Of a stretch of DNA of 64,000 nucleotides, positions 23,945 to 32,994 are shown one piece after another. The translations under genes were made by a program, and so were the position numbers. This stretch comes from Alysiella crassa DSM 2578 (GTDB taxonomy: Bacteria > Pseudomonadota > Gammaproteobacteria > Burkholderiales > Neisseriaceae), in the NCBI RefSeq assembly GCF_000745955.1, contig NZ_KN050786.1, positions 135,266-199,265 on the forward strand, given 5' to 3'. The notes below the pieces were generated by a model. That model was not told where the DNA came from and made no database searches. It was given only the letters and a program-made list of their open reading frames with translations. The first letter of the stretch is position 1. Each line of letters starts with the position of its first letter.

Positions 23945-24241
23945 TCACTCATCATTATGCAAACGATTTTGCGCGGTATCGTATACCGCATTGCGTTCAC
24001 GTTTGCCAACCGAAATCACGCTAACCACAATCACGTTATCATCAACATGATACACCAAACGATAACCTGCGCGGCGCAATTTAATTTTGTAGCAATCAGG
24101 CATATTGTGCAAAGCAGCAGATGGCACACGCGGATTTTCCAAACGCCTTGCCAACACATTTTTAAATTGTTGCTTAATGCTGTTGTCCAATTTATCCCAT
24201 TCGCGCTGTGCTGATGGGTAAAATGCCAGTTCATAGCTCAT
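23945..24241 (-). CDS. RelE/ParE-family toxin
   Basis: A 98-residue protein with the RelE pattern: LAFYPSAQREWDKLDNSIKQ, LENPRVPSAALHNMPDCYKI, KLRRAGYRLVYHVDD and VISVGKRERNAVYD. Such toxins cut mRNA on the ribosome; ParE relatives act on gyrase, but KLRRAGYRLVY followed by GKRER is RelE-like. It overlaps its antitoxin by 11 bases. Confidence 0.85.
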   Translation of the reverse strand: MSYELAFYPSAQREWDKLDNSIKQQFKNVLARRLENPRVPSAALHNMPDCYKIKLRRAGYRLVYHVDDNVIVVSVISVGKRERNAVYDTAQNRLHNDE

Positions 24242-24482
24242 CTAAATTTACCTTGACACTTTTTTCGTTGTTCATGCGCTGGCGCACGATTTCGGCATCT
24301 TCCAAGTCTTCCAAATAATCCATTAATTGCTCATAATAAGCGGCTGGCACCAAATAGGCTTCGGGGCGATTGTGGTTCAACACCGCCACTGCGCCCACTG
24401 CTTCATTTATGATAGTGGCATAATTGCGTTTTAAATCAGTAACACTCACAGCATAATCGGCTAAAACGGCATTCATCATCAT
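24231..24482 (-). CDS. Phd/YefM-family antitoxin
   Basis: An 83-residue protein: VSVTDLKRNYATIINEAVGA is the DNA-binding and dimer part, VLNHNRPEAYLVPAAYYEQL the family signature, and the acidic C-terminus binds toxin. The pair should repress its own promoter. It is transcribed first, as usual for type II systems. The DUF-like arrangement is that of stbDE/relBE modules. Confidence 0.85.
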   Translation of the reverse strand: MMMNAVLADYAVSVTDLKRNYATIINEAVGAVAVLNHNRPEAYLVPAAYYEQLMDYLEDLEDAEIVRQRMNNEKSVKVNLDEL

Positions 24483-24561
24483 TGCTCCTATTTGAAAAAT
24501 AATGCTTTATTTTATGTCTAATTTCATGTGTTGAACAGTGTTTTTTTAGGTGCTAAAGATG

Positions 24562-24692
24562 TTCAGGCTGCCTTTCAGTACACGATAAAAATAACAGTAG
24601 CGCATCAAATTTACCACAATATTTAAATTATTCAGCGTACTTGGTGCGCACGGCGCATCCTACATTTTCTACACTTTCAGGCAGCCTGAAAA
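24562..24692. repeat. DUS-bounded palindromic cassette, copy 2 (degenerate)
   Basis: It begins with DUS and CAGTACACGATAAAA and ends with a DUS, and has the inner GGTGCGCACGGCGCATCCTA arm. The left inner arm is largely lost and the right TCGTGTACTG arm is missing. Confidence 0.65.
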
Positions 24693-24694
24693 CC

Positions 24695-24731
24695 AAAAAA
24701 CACACGGAAAACGGTATTCCGTGTGTTTTTT
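24695..24731. terminator. Terminator downstream of apt
   Basis: A perfect 15-bp stem AAAAAACACACGGAA/TTCCGTGTGTTTTTT with a seven-base loop. T-runs occur in both directions. Confidence 0.9.
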
Positions 24732-24738
24732 AATTTAA

Positions 24739-25299
24739 TTACATCGCCCCATCATTTTGCAACAGCGTAAATAGGGGAACGTGATTTTCGCGGATTTTTT
24801 TGCCGCCGTCCAAATCGGTAAATTCCAAAATCGCGCAGGCTTCCACCACATTGCCGCCCAATTTGCGAATCAGCTCCACGCCCGCCAACATCGTGCCGCC
24901 TGTCGCCACCAAATCGTCCACCAGCAAAACGCGGGCGGCTGGTTGAATTGCGTCTGTGTGGATTTCTACGGTGGCGTTGCCGTATTCCAGTTCGTAGGTT
25001 TGCGAAATGGTTTCATAGGGCAATTTGCCTTTTTTGCGAATGGGGACAAAACCCACGTTCAATTGATACGCCAACGCCGCGCCAATAATAAAACCACGCG
25101 CGTCCAAACCCGCCACCACATCAATTTTCTGCCCCATATAACGATAAGTCAGCAAATCCACCAGTAAACGGAAATATTCTGGGCTTTGCAACACGGTGGT
25201 GATGTCGTGAAACAAAATGCCTTCTTTGGGGAAATTGGGGATTTTGCGGATTTTTTCGGCGAGCGCGTCCACGCCCATCACGTCTGGGTGATACATCAT
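24739..25299 (-). CDS. apt: Adenine phosphoribosyltransferase
   Basis: A 186-residue purine salvage enzyme converting adenine and PRPP to AMP in the cytoplasm. The PRPP-binding motif is [18 protein letters not shown]. Other family segments are [18 protein letters not shown] at the N-terminus and [14 protein letters not shown] in the middle. It follows thrB on the same strand with a 29-bp gap containing a DUS, and ends in a strong terminator. Confidence 0.95.
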   Translation of the reverse strand: MMYHPDVMGVDALAEKIRKIPNFPKEGILFHDITTVLQSPEYFRLLVDLLTYRYMGQKIDVVAGLDARGFIIGAALAYQLNVGFVPIRKKGKLPYETISQTYELEYGNATVEIHTDAIQPAARVLLVDDLVATGGTMLAGVELIRKLGGNVVEACAILEFTDLDGGKKIRENHVPLFTLLQNDGAM

Positions 25300-25328
25300 T
25301 TTGTTGATTTTCCTTGTTAATTTGGTTT

Positions 25329-26252
25329 TCAGGCTGCCTGAAAGGTTTGCAATAAATCACGGAATACATTGGGGTCTTTGATAAACGTCAATTCCCCTGC
25401 GGCTGGAAAATGAAAATCCAGCAAACGCGACACCCAAAAACGCACACAAGCGGCGCGATGGGCGGTGTTTAAATAGGTTAATTCGTCTGCGGTAAGTGGG
25501 CGTACGCTTTGGTAACCGTCCATAAAGGCTTGTTTTAATTGCGTATCCAATTTATTGTTTGCCAAACGCGCCCAATCGTTTACCGCAATCGCCAAATCAT
25601 AAACGAAGCTGCCTTGACACGCATAATAAAAATCAATAAAACCAGCCACTTGTTCGCCATCTAATAAAACATTGTCTTTAAACAAATCGGCGTGAATAAT
25701 GCCACTTGGCAAATGATGGTCTGGGTTTTGCGCTAAAAATTCAATTTCTTTATTTAATAAATCAAGGTCTTGGGAATCTAAATAGGGAGCTAATTTGGCT
25801 GCGCTGGTTGTCCACCAATCGGCGTGGCGTGGGTTGTCCATTTTTTCAGGGAAAGTTGTGCCTGCCAAGTGCATTTTGGCTAACATTGCGCCCGTGCTGT
25901 GGCATTGTGCGGTGGTGGGGCTGGCGGTGTCGCGTCCGCTTAATTTGCTGACGATACAGGCGGGTTTGCCTGCCAATTGTGCGTCAAATTGTCCGTTGAT
26001 TTGGGCGATGGGGGCGGGGCAAGCCACACCGTTTTCGCTTAAATTTTGTTTTAATTTAAGAAAAAAGGGCAATTCGTGCGCTTGCAAGGCTTCAAACACG
26101 GTTAAAACGTAAGTGCCTGATGTGGTGTGCAAAAAATAATTGCTGTTGGTGATGCCTTGTGCGATGCCTTGCAGGGATTGAAATTCGCCGATGGCGTAGT
26201 GTGTGAGCAGTTGGCGCATTTCATCGTCAGATACGCTGGTGTAAACGGACAT
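25329..26252 (-). CDS. thrB: Homoserine kinase, ThrB of the APH-fold type
   Basis: A 307-residue kinase with an aminoglycoside-phosphotransferase fold, which phosphorylates homoserine in threonine synthesis. Visible motifs: [20 protein letters not shown] (nucleotide loop), [15 protein letters not shown] (catalytic) and [14 protein letters not shown] (metal). The start [12 protein letters not shown] at 26252 is the usual one. The longer reading from 26282 runs through a DUS. The protein ends LLQTFQAA with a DUS supplying the stop. Confidence 0.95.
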   Translation of the reverse strand: MSVYTSVSDDEMRQLLTHYAIGEFQSLQGIAQGITNSNYFLHTTSGTYVLTVFEALQAHELPFFLKLKQNLSENGVACPAPIAQINGQFDAQLAGKPACIVSKLSGRDTASPTTAQCHSTGAMLAKMHLAGTTFPEKMDNPRHADWWTTSAAKLAPYLDSQDLDLLNKEIEFLAQNPDHHLPSGIIHADLFKDNVLLDGEQVAGFIDFYYACQGSFVYDLAIAVNDWARLANNKLDTQLKQAFMDGYQSVRPLTADELTYLNTAHRAACVRFWVSRLLDFHFPAAGELTFIKDPNVFRDLLQTFQAA

Positions 26253-26355
26253 ATTGGGCTGCCTGAAAAAAGGGTTAATCAAATCAATGAATAAATTTTA
26301 ACAAATTTCAGGCAGCCTGAAACGCTTTTTTTCGGTTTTCAGGCTGCCTGAAATA

Positions 26356-26485
26356 TGTTCCCTCCCTCGTCTGGCGGGGGAGGGCTAGGGTGGGGGTGGT
26401 TCGTGGAGTAAGGTAAGTGTCTGTTTATCCAAAAATTTCCCCCACCCTAACCCTCCCCCATTGAAGACGGGGGAGAGGACAGATG
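26356..26485. repeat. GC-rich palindromic repeat (GGGGGAGGG type)
   Basis: Two arms with TTCCCTCCC, GGGGGAGGGCTAGGGTGGGG and the reverse CCCCACCCTAACCCTCCCCC, ending in GGGGGAGAGGACAG. It is the same family as the cores at 34540-34660 and 48745-49020. A DUS lies just before it. Confidence 0.8.
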
Positions 26486-26501
26486 GATGAAAATTGAAAA
26501 A

Positions 26502-27116
26502 TCAACCTTCCCATTGCCAATGGTTTTTCCATGCGCCAATCACGGCGTTGGGGTATTTGTCGCTGCCCAAACTGCCGTTATAACGCGCTAATGCATTGCG
26601 GATATTGCCATTTTCTAAATTATTGTATTGGCGCAAAATGGTGCAGCCGTAACGCAAATTGGTACGCACATCAAATAGGTTATGGTTTTCCTTGCCAATG
26701 TATTTTTGCCAAAACGGCATGACTTGCATTAAACCTTTTGCGCCCACGCCACTGACCGCGTATTGGCGGAAACCGCTTTCCACTTCAATCAAGCCGAGAA
26801 TGAGTTGTACGTCCAAATCGGCGCGGGTGGCTTCGTATTGAATATAGGTAAGCAAACGGCGGCGTTCCAATTCGCTGCCTTTGACAAATTGCGACAGGCG
26901 CACCGACATTTCATTGAGCCAGCGTTGTCCGTCCGCCGCATGGGCAAACACCAAACGCGGCGGGCTGGCGTGATCCACCGAGCTACGCATCACGCTGGCA
27001 ACGTCATCGGCGAGCGTTTCTTCGCGTTGTGCGCCAGCGAGCGCGATGTGGGGAAAGGCAAGGGCTGCGCTGCCTGAAATCAGCAGGTGGCGGCGAGTCA
27101 GGTTGATTGTGTTCAT
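26502..27116 (-). CDS. Lytic transglycosylase with twin-arginine-like signal
   Basis: A 204-residue exported protein. The N-terminus INLTRRHLLISGSAALAFPH carries a twin-arginine signal. The SLT domain shows LGLIEVESGFRQYAVSGVGA with the catalytic Glu, KGLMQVMPFWQKYIG, and ALARYNGSLGSDKYPNAV. It would cleave peptidoglycan glycan strands in the periplasm during growth or complex assembly. No close family name can be given. Confidence 0.85.
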   Translation of the reverse strand: MNTINLTRRHLLISGSAALAFPHIALAGAQREETLADDVASVMRSSVDHASPPRLVFAHAADGQRWLNEMSVRLSQFVKGSELERRRLLTYIQYEATRADLDVQLILGLIEVESGFRQYAVSGVGAKGLMQVMPFWQKYIGKENHNLFDVRTNLRYGCTILRQYNNLENGNIRNALARYNGSLGSDKYPNAVIGAWKNHWQWEG

Positions 27117-27250
27117 TGTGATGATTTTTCTGCTTAAATGGAAAACAGGGATAATTTTAGCGTTTTTCAGGCAGCCTGAAAAGTGATTTTTTATATAAAA
27201 TCAATAAAATAGCTAATATGAAAATCCGTTCAATATGGGCAATTCATGCT

Positions 27251-27544
27251 TTAAGCAAATGCGATTTTTTTCAAATACATACCCAATCCATACAATATTA
27301 CGCCACCGCCGCCCAAAATAAAAAACACCACGCCTTTTTTCCGCGCATTCGGGCAAGCCCAATACACCGCCAAACTGAAACTGAAAAACAATGCCACCGC
27401 CACCCATTTCATTTGTGGCGTGTTGCTGTAGCGGTCAAGCGTATAGGTTTCGGTGAGCATAACGTACATTTGCAGCAGCACCGCCGACACCAGCAACACA
27501 ATTCCACTTAATAAACAAAGCAATGCCCAATCTAAAGTTGTCAT
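27251..27544 (-). CDS. Three-helix inner membrane protein, unknown
   Basis: A 97-residue protein from MTTLDWALLCLLSGIVLLVS. Hydrophobic segments lie at about residues 5-27, 48-65 and 72-93 (VVFFILGGGGVILYGLGMYL). The longer reading to 27607 includes repeat sequence and is rejected. It is flanked by a cassette repeat and stands alone. Function unknown. Confidence 0.7.
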   Translation of the reverse strand: MTTLDWALLCLLSGIVLLVSAVLLQMYVMLTETYTLDRYSNTPQMKWVAVALFFSFSLAVYWACPNARKKGVVFFILGGGGVILYGLGMYLKKIAFA

Positions 27545-27558
27545 CTTGTTCTCACTTT

Positions 27559-27664
27559 TTTCAGGCTGCCTTTTTTGTAGGGTGCGTATTACACACCAAA
27601 ATGCCATGTTATTTGAATCATTTGGTGCGTGGTACGCCCCCTACGATTTTCAGGCAGCCTGAAA
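27559..27664. repeat. DUS-bounded palindromic cassette, copy 3 (short)
   Basis: DUS, GTAGGGTGCGTATTACACACC, spacer, GGTGCGTGGTACGCCCCCTA, DUS. The CAGTACACGA arms are absent. It separates hemE from the membrane protein gene. Confidence 0.75.
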
Positions 27665-27668
27665 ATAT

Positions 27669-28736
27669 TTATTGTTGATGATACTGGCGCGACAATTCAT
27701 GCACCGCGTCCACCAAAATTTTGGCGTGTTCGGGGTCGGTGTGTTGGTTGATGCCGTGTCCCAAATTGAAAACGTGTCCTGTGCCGTGTCCAAATTCGCC
27801 CAAAATGCGGCTGACTTCGGTGCGGATATTCTCGGGCGAACCAAACAGCGCGAATGGGTCAAAATTGCCTTGCAAAGCGACTTTGTTGCCCACACGCGCT
27901 CGGGCTTGTGCCAAATCGGTCGTCCAATCCAAGCCCAACGCGTCTGCGCCACAATCTGCCAAATGTTCCAGCCACTGACCGCCGCCTTTGGTAAACACAA
28001 TCACAGGCACTTGGCGACCTTCGTTTTCGCGTTTTAATCCGCTTACGATTTGTTTCATGTATTGCAAGCTAAACTCACGGAATGCGGTGTGGCTCAACAC
28101 GCCACCCCAAGTGTCAAAAATTTGTACTGCTTGTGCGCCGTGTGCGATTTGCTCGTTCAAATAGGCGGTTACGGCTTGGGCGTTCACGTCCAAGATTTTG
28201 TGCAGCAAATCGGGGCGGCTGTACATCATGGATTTGATGGTGCGAAATTCTTTGCTGCCACCGCCTTCCACCATATAGCAAGCCAAAGTGAACGGGCTGC
28301 CTGAAAAACCAATCAAAGGCACACGCCCATTCAAAGCCTTGCGAATGGACGCCACCGCGTCAAACACATAGCGCAAATTCTCCATATCAGGCACACGCAA
28401 CTGGCTCACAGCTTGTTCATTTTGAATGGGATTTTGAAACTTTGGTCCTTCGCCCGCTTCAAAATACAAACCCAAACCCATTGCGTCTGGCACGGTCAAA
28501 ATGTCGGAAAACAAAATCGCCGCGTCCAAATCAAAGCGTTCAAGCGGCTGAATGGTTACTTCGGTTGCCAATTCGGTGTTTTTGCACAAATCCAAAAAAC
28601 CGCCTGCTTGGGCGCGTGTTGCGCGGTATTCGGGCAAATAGCGTCCTGCTTGGCGCATCATCCAAATGGGGGTGTATTCAACGGGTTGGCGCAACAGGGC
28701 GCGTAAGAAAGTATCGTTTTGTAAAATGTTTGCCAT
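27669..28736 (-). CDS. hemE: Uroporphyrinogen decarboxylase
   Basis: A 355-residue cytosolic enzyme of haem synthesis that removes four carboxyl groups from uroporphyrinogen III. The signature [16 protein letters not shown] lies near residue 23, [17 protein letters not shown] in the middle, and [18 protein letters not shown] carries the second family pattern. The end [20 protein letters not shown] is typical. Full length for the family. Confidence 0.97.
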   Translation of the reverse strand: MANILQNDTFLRALLRQPVEYTPIWMMRQAGRYLPEYRATRAQAGGFLDLCKNTELATEVTIQPLERFDLDAAILFSDILTVPDAMGLGLYFEAGEGPKFQNPIQNEQAVSQLRVPDMENLRYVFDAVASIRKALNGRVPLIGFSGSPFTLACYMVEGGGSKEFRTIKSMMYSRPDLLHKILDVNAQAVTAYLNEQIAHGAQAVQIFDTWGGVLSHTAFREFSLQYMKQIVSGLKRENEGRQVPVIVFTKGGGQWLEHLADCGADALGLDWTTDLAQARARVGNKVALQGNFDPFALFGSPENIRTEVSRILGEFGHGTGHVFNLGHGINQHTDPEHAKILVDAVHELSRQYHQQ

Positions 28737-28806
28737 AAGGGTAACTCGTTTGATGGATAAATTTTGTTGGATAGTTAAAGTAGCGTGATTATATAGTTAA
28801 AATGGG

Positions 28807-28966
28807 TTTCAGGCTGCCTTTTAGTACACGACAAGAATAACAGTAGGGTGCGCACGGCGCACCAATCACAACACAATATTTAAATGATTCAGTCATTTGG
28901 TGCGCACGGCGAACCCTACATTTGGGCGATTGGAAAAATTGTTGTGTACTGTCAGGCAGCCTGAAA
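28807..28966. repeat. DUS-bounded palindromic cassette, copy 4
   Basis: Complete unit: DUS, AGTACACGACAA, GTAGGGTGCGCACGGCGCACC, ATGATTCAGTCATTTGGTGC, CGAACCCTACA, TTGTTGTGTACTG, DUS. It lies between the divergent hemE and ybiT and must overlap or neighbour their promoters. Confidence 0.8.
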
Positions 28967-29026
28967 TGTTTAAATATGTTAAAATCCGCCCCAATTTTTA
29001 ATCACACCAAATTCAAGGAAAAACAC

Positions 29027-30655
29027 ATGATTTCTACCAATAACATCACCATGCAATTTGGCGCAAAGCCTTTATTTGAAAACGTTTCCGTGAAATTTGG
29101 CGAAGGCAACCGCTACGGCTTAATTGGCGCAAACGGTTCAGGCAAATCCACGTTTATGAAAATTTTGGGCGGCGATTTGGAGCAAACAAGCGGCGAAGTG
29201 GCGATTGAACACGGCGTACGCTTGGGTAAATTGCGCCAAGACCAATTCGCCTACGAAGAAATGCGCGTATTGGACGTGGTGTTGATGGGACACAGCGAAA
29301 TGTGGGCGGCGATGACCGAACGCGATGCGATTTACGCCAACCCAGAAGCCACCGATGAAGATTACATGAAAGCGGCTGATTTGGAAGCAAAATTTGCCGA
29401 ATACGATGGCTACACCGCCGAAGCCCGAGCAGGCGAATTGTTGCTGGGCGTGGGCATTGAAGAGAATTTGCACAACGCCACCATGGCGGAAGTCGCCCCT
29501 GGTTTTAAATTGCGCGTGTTGCTGGCGCAAGCCCTGTTTTCCAAACCCGATGTGTTGCTGCTGGACGAGCCGACCAATAACTTGGACATCAACACCATTC
29601 GCTGGCTGGAAAATATGTTAAATCAATATGATAGCACCATGATTATCATCAGCCACGACCGCCATTTCCTGAACGAAGTTTGCACCCACATGGCGGATTT
29701 GGACTACAACACCATTACCATCTACCCTGGTAATTACGATGATTACATGTTGGCAAGCGCACAATCACGCGAACGCGCTTTGAAAGACAATGCCAAAGCC
29801 AAAGAAAAATTGCAAGAATTACAAGAATTTGTGGCGCGATTTTCTGCGAATAAATCCAAAGCGCGTCAAGCCACTTCGCGCTTGAAACAGGCGGACAAAA
29901 TCAAGGCGGAAATGGTGGAAGTGAAACCTTCTACGCGCCAAAATCCCTATATCCGCTTTGAAACGGACGAGAAAAACAAATTGCACCGTCAAGCGGTGGA
30001 AGTGGAAAACTTGTCCAAATCTTTTGATAACACTTTGTTTGAAAAATTGAATTTCATTTTGGAAGCAGGACAGCGTTTGGCGATTATTGGCCCAAACGGT
30101 GCGGGTAAATCCACTTTGTTGAAATTGCTGGCTGGGGCGTTTGACGCGCAATATTCTGATGTGCAAGCCGATTCAGGCAGCATTAAATGGGCTGAAAAAG
30201 CCACCATCGGCTATTATCCTCAAGACCACGAAAACGATTTTGACGTGGAAATGGATTTGACCCAATGGATGCGCCAATGGGGACAAGAAGGCGATGATGA
30301 GCAAGTGATTCGCGGTACTTTGGGGCGTTTGCTGTTTGGCGGCAACGATGTGGTCAAGCAAGTGAAAGTGTTGTCGGGTGGCGAAAAAGGGCGCATGCTC
30401 TACGGTAAGTTGTTGCTTTTGAAACCGAATGTGCTGATTATGGACGAGCCAACCAACCACATGGACATGGAAAGCATTGAATCGCTGAACATGGCTTTGG
30501 AAAAATACAAAGGCACCTTGATTTTTGTGTCGCATGACCGCCAGTTTGTGTCGTCTTTGGCTACGCAAATCATTGAGTTAGATGGCAAAGGTGGCTATGA
30601 ATATTATCTGGGCGATTATGAAAGCTATTTGGATAAAAAAGGTTTGAACGGCTAA
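29027..30655 (+). CDS. ybiT: ABC-F ATPase, YbiT type
   Basis: A 542-residue soluble protein with two ABC domains and no membrane part. The N-terminus [20 protein letters not shown] and the segment [20 protein letters not shown] closely resemble E. coli YbiT. Walker A motifs are [10 protein letters not shown] and [10 protein letters not shown]; Walker B motifs [12 protein letters not shown] and [12 protein letters not shown]. The linker between domains is basic and helical. ABC-F proteins bind the ribosomal E site and help translation. Start ATG 29027 has AAGGAAAAAC upstream. Confidence 0.93.
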   Translation: MISTNNITMQFGAKPLFENVSVKFGEGNRYGLIGANGSGKSTFMKILGGDLEQTSGEVAIEHGVRLGKLRQDQFAYEEMRVLDVVLMGHSEMWAAMTERDAIYANPEATDEDYMKAADLEAKFAEYDGYTAEARAGELLLGVGIEENLHNATMAEVAPGFKLRVLLAQALFSKPDVLLLDEPTNNLDINTIRWLENMLNQYDSTMIIISHDRHFLNEVCTHMADLDYNTITIYPGNYDDYMLASAQSRERALKDNAKAKEKLQELQEFVARFSANKSKARQATSRLKQADKIKAEMVEVKPSTRQNPYIRFETDEKNKLHRQAVEVENLSKSFDNTLFEKLNFILEAGQRLAIIGPNGAGKSTLLKLLAGAFDAQYSDVQADSGSIKWAEKATIGYYPQDHENDFDVEMDLTQWMRQWGQEGDDEQVIRGTLGRLLFGGNDVVKQVKVLSGGEKGRMLYGKLLLLKPNVLIMDEPTNHMDMESIESLNMALEKYKGTLIFVSHDRQFVSSLATQIIELDGKGGYEYYLGDYESYLDKKGLNG

Positions 30656-30674
30656 ATACCGTGTGAATAAAAAA

Positions 30675-30713
30675 TAGGCAGCCTGAAACGGAAAATCGGT
30701 TTCAGGCTGCCTA
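30675..30713 (+). terminator. Inverted DUS terminator after ybiT
   Basis: An inverted uptake-sequence pair forms the stem AGGCAGCCTGAAAC/GTTTCAGGCTGCCT, 19 bases after the ybiT stop and before the convergent small secreted protein gene. Confidence 0.8.
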
Positions 30714-30730
30714 ATTGATTGATTAATTTA

Positions 30731-31015
30731 TTATTTGCAAGAAATACCCAACATTTTCTCGCCCGACAATTTAACCGTGCAAACAGTCGCATTGCTGCCT
30801 GAAATTTTCGCATTGTCGCCGTCTTTGGCGATGGTCAAAGGCTCTTTCACGCCCATTGCCATAGCAGTTTTGGCGATGTTTTGTGTTAATGCGGCGGGCA
30901 AATTGGCGGTATTGCTGGCGATTTGTGGTTCTTTTTCGGCGGCAAATGTGTGTGCGCTCGCACCCAAAGCTAATACAGCAATCATTTTAATCATTGATTT
31001 TGTGAAGTTTTTCAT
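30731..31015 (-). CDS. Small secreted protein, unknown
   Basis: A 94-residue protein with a Sec signal peptide (MIKMIAVLALGASAHTFA, cleavage after TFA). The mature part of about 70 residues has two cysteines near the end (ATVCTVKLSGEKMLGISCK) that may form a disulphide. Nothing in the sequence identifies the family. Confidence 0.7.
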   Translation of the reverse strand: MKNFTKSMIKMIAVLALGASAHTFAAEKEPQIASNTANLPAALTQNIAKTAMAMGVKEPLTIAKDGDNAKISGSNATVCTVKLSGEKMLGISCK

Positions 31016-31086
31016 GGTTTACATTCCTGTGTGTTTGTTTATTTTCTACCCACACTATACTGTACTTTGTGATATTTTGGGAATAT

Positions 31087-31605
31087 TTAACCTAATTTGC
31101 ACAAAAAATTACCTAACTGTTGTTTTACCGCGAATGTGTTTGTCAGCAAATCTTCGTGCGCCGCGCCCAATAAATCGCATTCCATCAATAAGATATGCTT
31201 AGGGCGGCTACTATGCAAGCTGGCGCGAATGCAGGCAGCCTGAAAGGGAATATTGTGTTTTTTGGCGAATGTGGCAGCGCGTTGATTAGCTAATTTCAAT
31301 ACGGGTAACTGACTGATTTCCATATGAAATATACGCACATTCAGCACCAAAATGCGTGCAGCAAACCAATCGGCTTCTTCCGTGAAATGTGTGGGGCTGG
31401 GCTGGTTGAAATCGTGGCGTTGTGCGGCAATCAGGGTGGCGATGGCACGAATTTCGGGCAACATGGCTTCGCAAATACTGTCGGGGTGTGCAAAAGGGGC
31501 AGCGAGCAAATCGGTGCGATGAGCATTGCCATTGGTAATCAAGCTGCATTTGCGCAACGCGGTTGGTATTGGATGGTGTGGGATAATTTGGGGCAATGCG
31601 TTCAT
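31087..31605 (-). CDS. Unknown protein behind a Trp/Tyr leader and attenuator
   Basis: A 172-residue soluble protein, MNALPQIIPHHPIPTALRKC. It contains four spaced cysteines (KCSL, ICEAM, AACIRAS, MECDLL) and a helical centre FAARILVLNVRIFHMEISQL. A DUS is translated as QAA near residue 120. I do not recognise the family. The leader upstream (promoter, 23-codon leader peptide rich in Trp and Tyr, terminator) predicts expression when charged tRNA-Trp or tRNA-Tyr is scarce, so a role connected with aromatic amino acids is a reasonable guess only. Confidence 0.65.
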   Translation of the reverse strand: MNALPQIIPHHPIPTALRKCSLITNGNAHRTDLLAAPFAHPDSICEAMLPEIRAIATLIAAQRHDFNQPSPTHFTEEADWFAARILVLNVRIFHMEISQLPVLKLANQRAATFAKKHNIPFQAACIRASLHSSRPKHILLMECDLLGAAHEDLLTNTFAVKQQLGNFLCKLG

Positions 31606-31672
31606 GATGTTGTCCTTGCAATTTTAAATATTTGGGATTTTTAAATTGCGGCGGCAATCATGTTGCACGAAT

Positions 31673-31705
31673 AAAAAAAACCGCCGCAAATGAATTTGGG
31701 GCGGT
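31673..31705 (-). terminator. Attenuator terminator
   Basis: The minus-strand stem ACCGCC/GGCGGT, extended by CAAAT/ATTTG after one mismatch, is followed by eight T. It lies 26 bases past the leader peptide stop and 68 bases before the downstream gene. Confidence 0.85.
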
Positions 31706-31730
31706 CGGATGGAGACATAAACAATGAAGT

Positions 31731-31802
31731 TTACGCGCACACAATATCGTACCGCACCGAGATGCGATACCAATACCAAGCGTGTACACGAATTGTCTTC
31801 AT
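31731..31802 (-). CDS. Leader peptide rich in Trp and Tyr
   Basis: A 23-codon frame: MKTIRVHAWYWYRISVRYDI then VCA and TAA. Codons 9-12 are TGG TAT TGG TAT, and a third Tyr is at codon 18. AAGGATAACAACC precedes the ATG. With a strong promoter upstream and a terminator hairpin downstream it has every part of a transcription attenuator. Confidence 0.75.
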   Translation of the reverse strand: MKTIRVHAWYWYRISVRYDIVCA

Positions 31803-31843
31803 GGTTGTTATCCTTGAAAGAATGGGAAAAAATGATGTAGCTA

Positions 31844-31873
31844 ACTATAGTGGATAGAATGTGGCATTGTCAA
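31844..31873 (-). promoter_or_regulatory. Strong sigma-70 type promoter of the leader
   Basis: On the minus strand TTGACA (31873-31868), an 18-bp spacer and TATAGT (31849-31844). The -35 is a perfect consensus. The leader peptide ATG is 42 bases downstream of the -10. Confidence 0.8.
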
Positions 31874-31896
31874 GCTTTTTTTCAGGCTGCCTGAAA

Positions 31897-31968
31897 TTAA
31901 TTAAATAAGTCCATAATCCATTGGACAAATTTCAGCAACAACGCCACGAGTTCATACAAACCTTCCAC
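31897..31968 (-). CDS. Possible 23-residue amphipathic peptide
   Basis: Directly after the UbiX stop (TAA GTG, no gap) a GTG frame reads MEGLYELVALLLKFVQWIMD then LFN and TAA. A GGGG run lies about eight bases before the GTG, within the UbiX end. The peptide is hydrophobic with regularly spaced charges, like small membrane-active peptides. It is too short to be certain. Confidence 0.35.
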   Translation of the reverse strand: MEGLYELVALLLKFVQWIMDLFN

Positions 31969-32874
31969 TTACACGCCCCATTTAGGCATTAAAGCGTGGG
32001 GAATGTACAATTGGTCTAAAATACGCGCCACAACAAAATTTACCATATCATCAATGGTTTGTGGTTTGTTGTAGAAACCTGCGGCAGGTGGTAAAATCAC
32101 GCAGCCGTTTTGCGACAATTTCAGCATATTTTCCAAATGAATGCTGGAAAGCGGCGTTTCGCGCGGCACAATTACCACAGGGCGGCGTTCTTTGATGGAC
32201 ACATCGGCGGCGCGTTCAATCAAATTTTCAGACAAGCCGTGTGCAATTGCGGCAATCGTACCCATGCTGGCAGGGCAAACCACCATTGTGTCCGCCACAT
32301 TATTGCCTGAAGCAATCGGCGCAAACCATTCTTCACGCCCAAACACGCGCAGTTGTTCTGGGGAAACTTGATATTTTTGGCACAACATTTTTTGTGCGTC
32401 AGTAGGATTAGTGGGTAACTGCAAATCCATTTCTTGCGCGGCAACGACTTGGGCAGCCTGCGAATACACCAAATAAACACGTTTACCTGCTTTCAATAAT
32501 TCTTCCAGCAAACGCACGCCATAGGGCATACCCGATGCACCTGTGAATGCCAATGTAACGGTTTGAATGCCAGAAGATTGTGAATGCTCAACTGTGGAGG
32601 CAGCCTGAAACGTACCGATGGGCGCAACAAATTCGCCGTTTTCATGATTAAAATCCATCCAACCTGTTGGTTTATTCATGCCTTTTTCTAATTTAGCAGC
32701 CATACGATCGCCAATATTCAATTGCTGACCGTTGGGTTTCACGGTTTTAGCGCGTACTTGATAAAGGTAAGCGGGTTTGTCGTAACCACATTTTTTGGCT
32801 AATTTGGACACGCCACCTGCTTCACGAATGAGTTTTTCAAAATTGGCAAAACGATTATCTTGAATATCAGACAT
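31969..32874 (-). CDS. ubiX: Flavin prenyltransferase UbiX with N-terminal helix-turn-helix domain
   Basis: A 301-residue fusion. Residues 1-75 look like a phage-repressor HTH (FEKLIREAGGVSKLAKKCGY, ending LEKGMNKPTGWMDF). Residues 107-300 are full-length UbiX: VTLAFTGASGMPYGVRLLEE, ADTMVVCPASMGTIAAIAHG, ERRPVVIVPRETPLSSIHLE and VILPPAAGFYNKPQTIDDMV. UbiX makes prenylated FMN for UbiD in ubiquinone synthesis. No internal ATG could start a free UbiX. The linker FQAAST is encoded by a DUS. The frame is continuous, so the fusion looks real. Confidence 0.85.
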   Translation of the reverse strand: MSDIQDNRFANFEKLIREAGGVSKLAKKCGYDKPAYLYQVRAKTVKPNGQQLNIGDRMAAKLEKGMNKPTGWMDFNHENGEFVAPIGTFQAASTVEHSQSSGIQTVTLAFTGASGMPYGVRLLEELLKAGKRVYLVYSQAAQVVAAQEMDLQLPTNPTDAQKMLCQKYQVSPEQLRVFGREEWFAPIASGNNVADTMVVCPASMGTIAAIAHGLSENLIERAADVSIKERRPVVIVPRETPLSSIHLENMLKLSQNGCVILPPAAGFYNKPQTIDDMVNFVVARILDQLYIPHALMPKWGV

Positions 32875-32994
32875 AGTGTTTCCTAAATAAAAAAGAAAAT
32901 ATATATTTGTTTAATAAATAAAGATGGTTAAAAAATGAGGTTTCAATCCTTAATTTAATTATAGCATATTGTTTTAAAAAATATAAATTTATTG

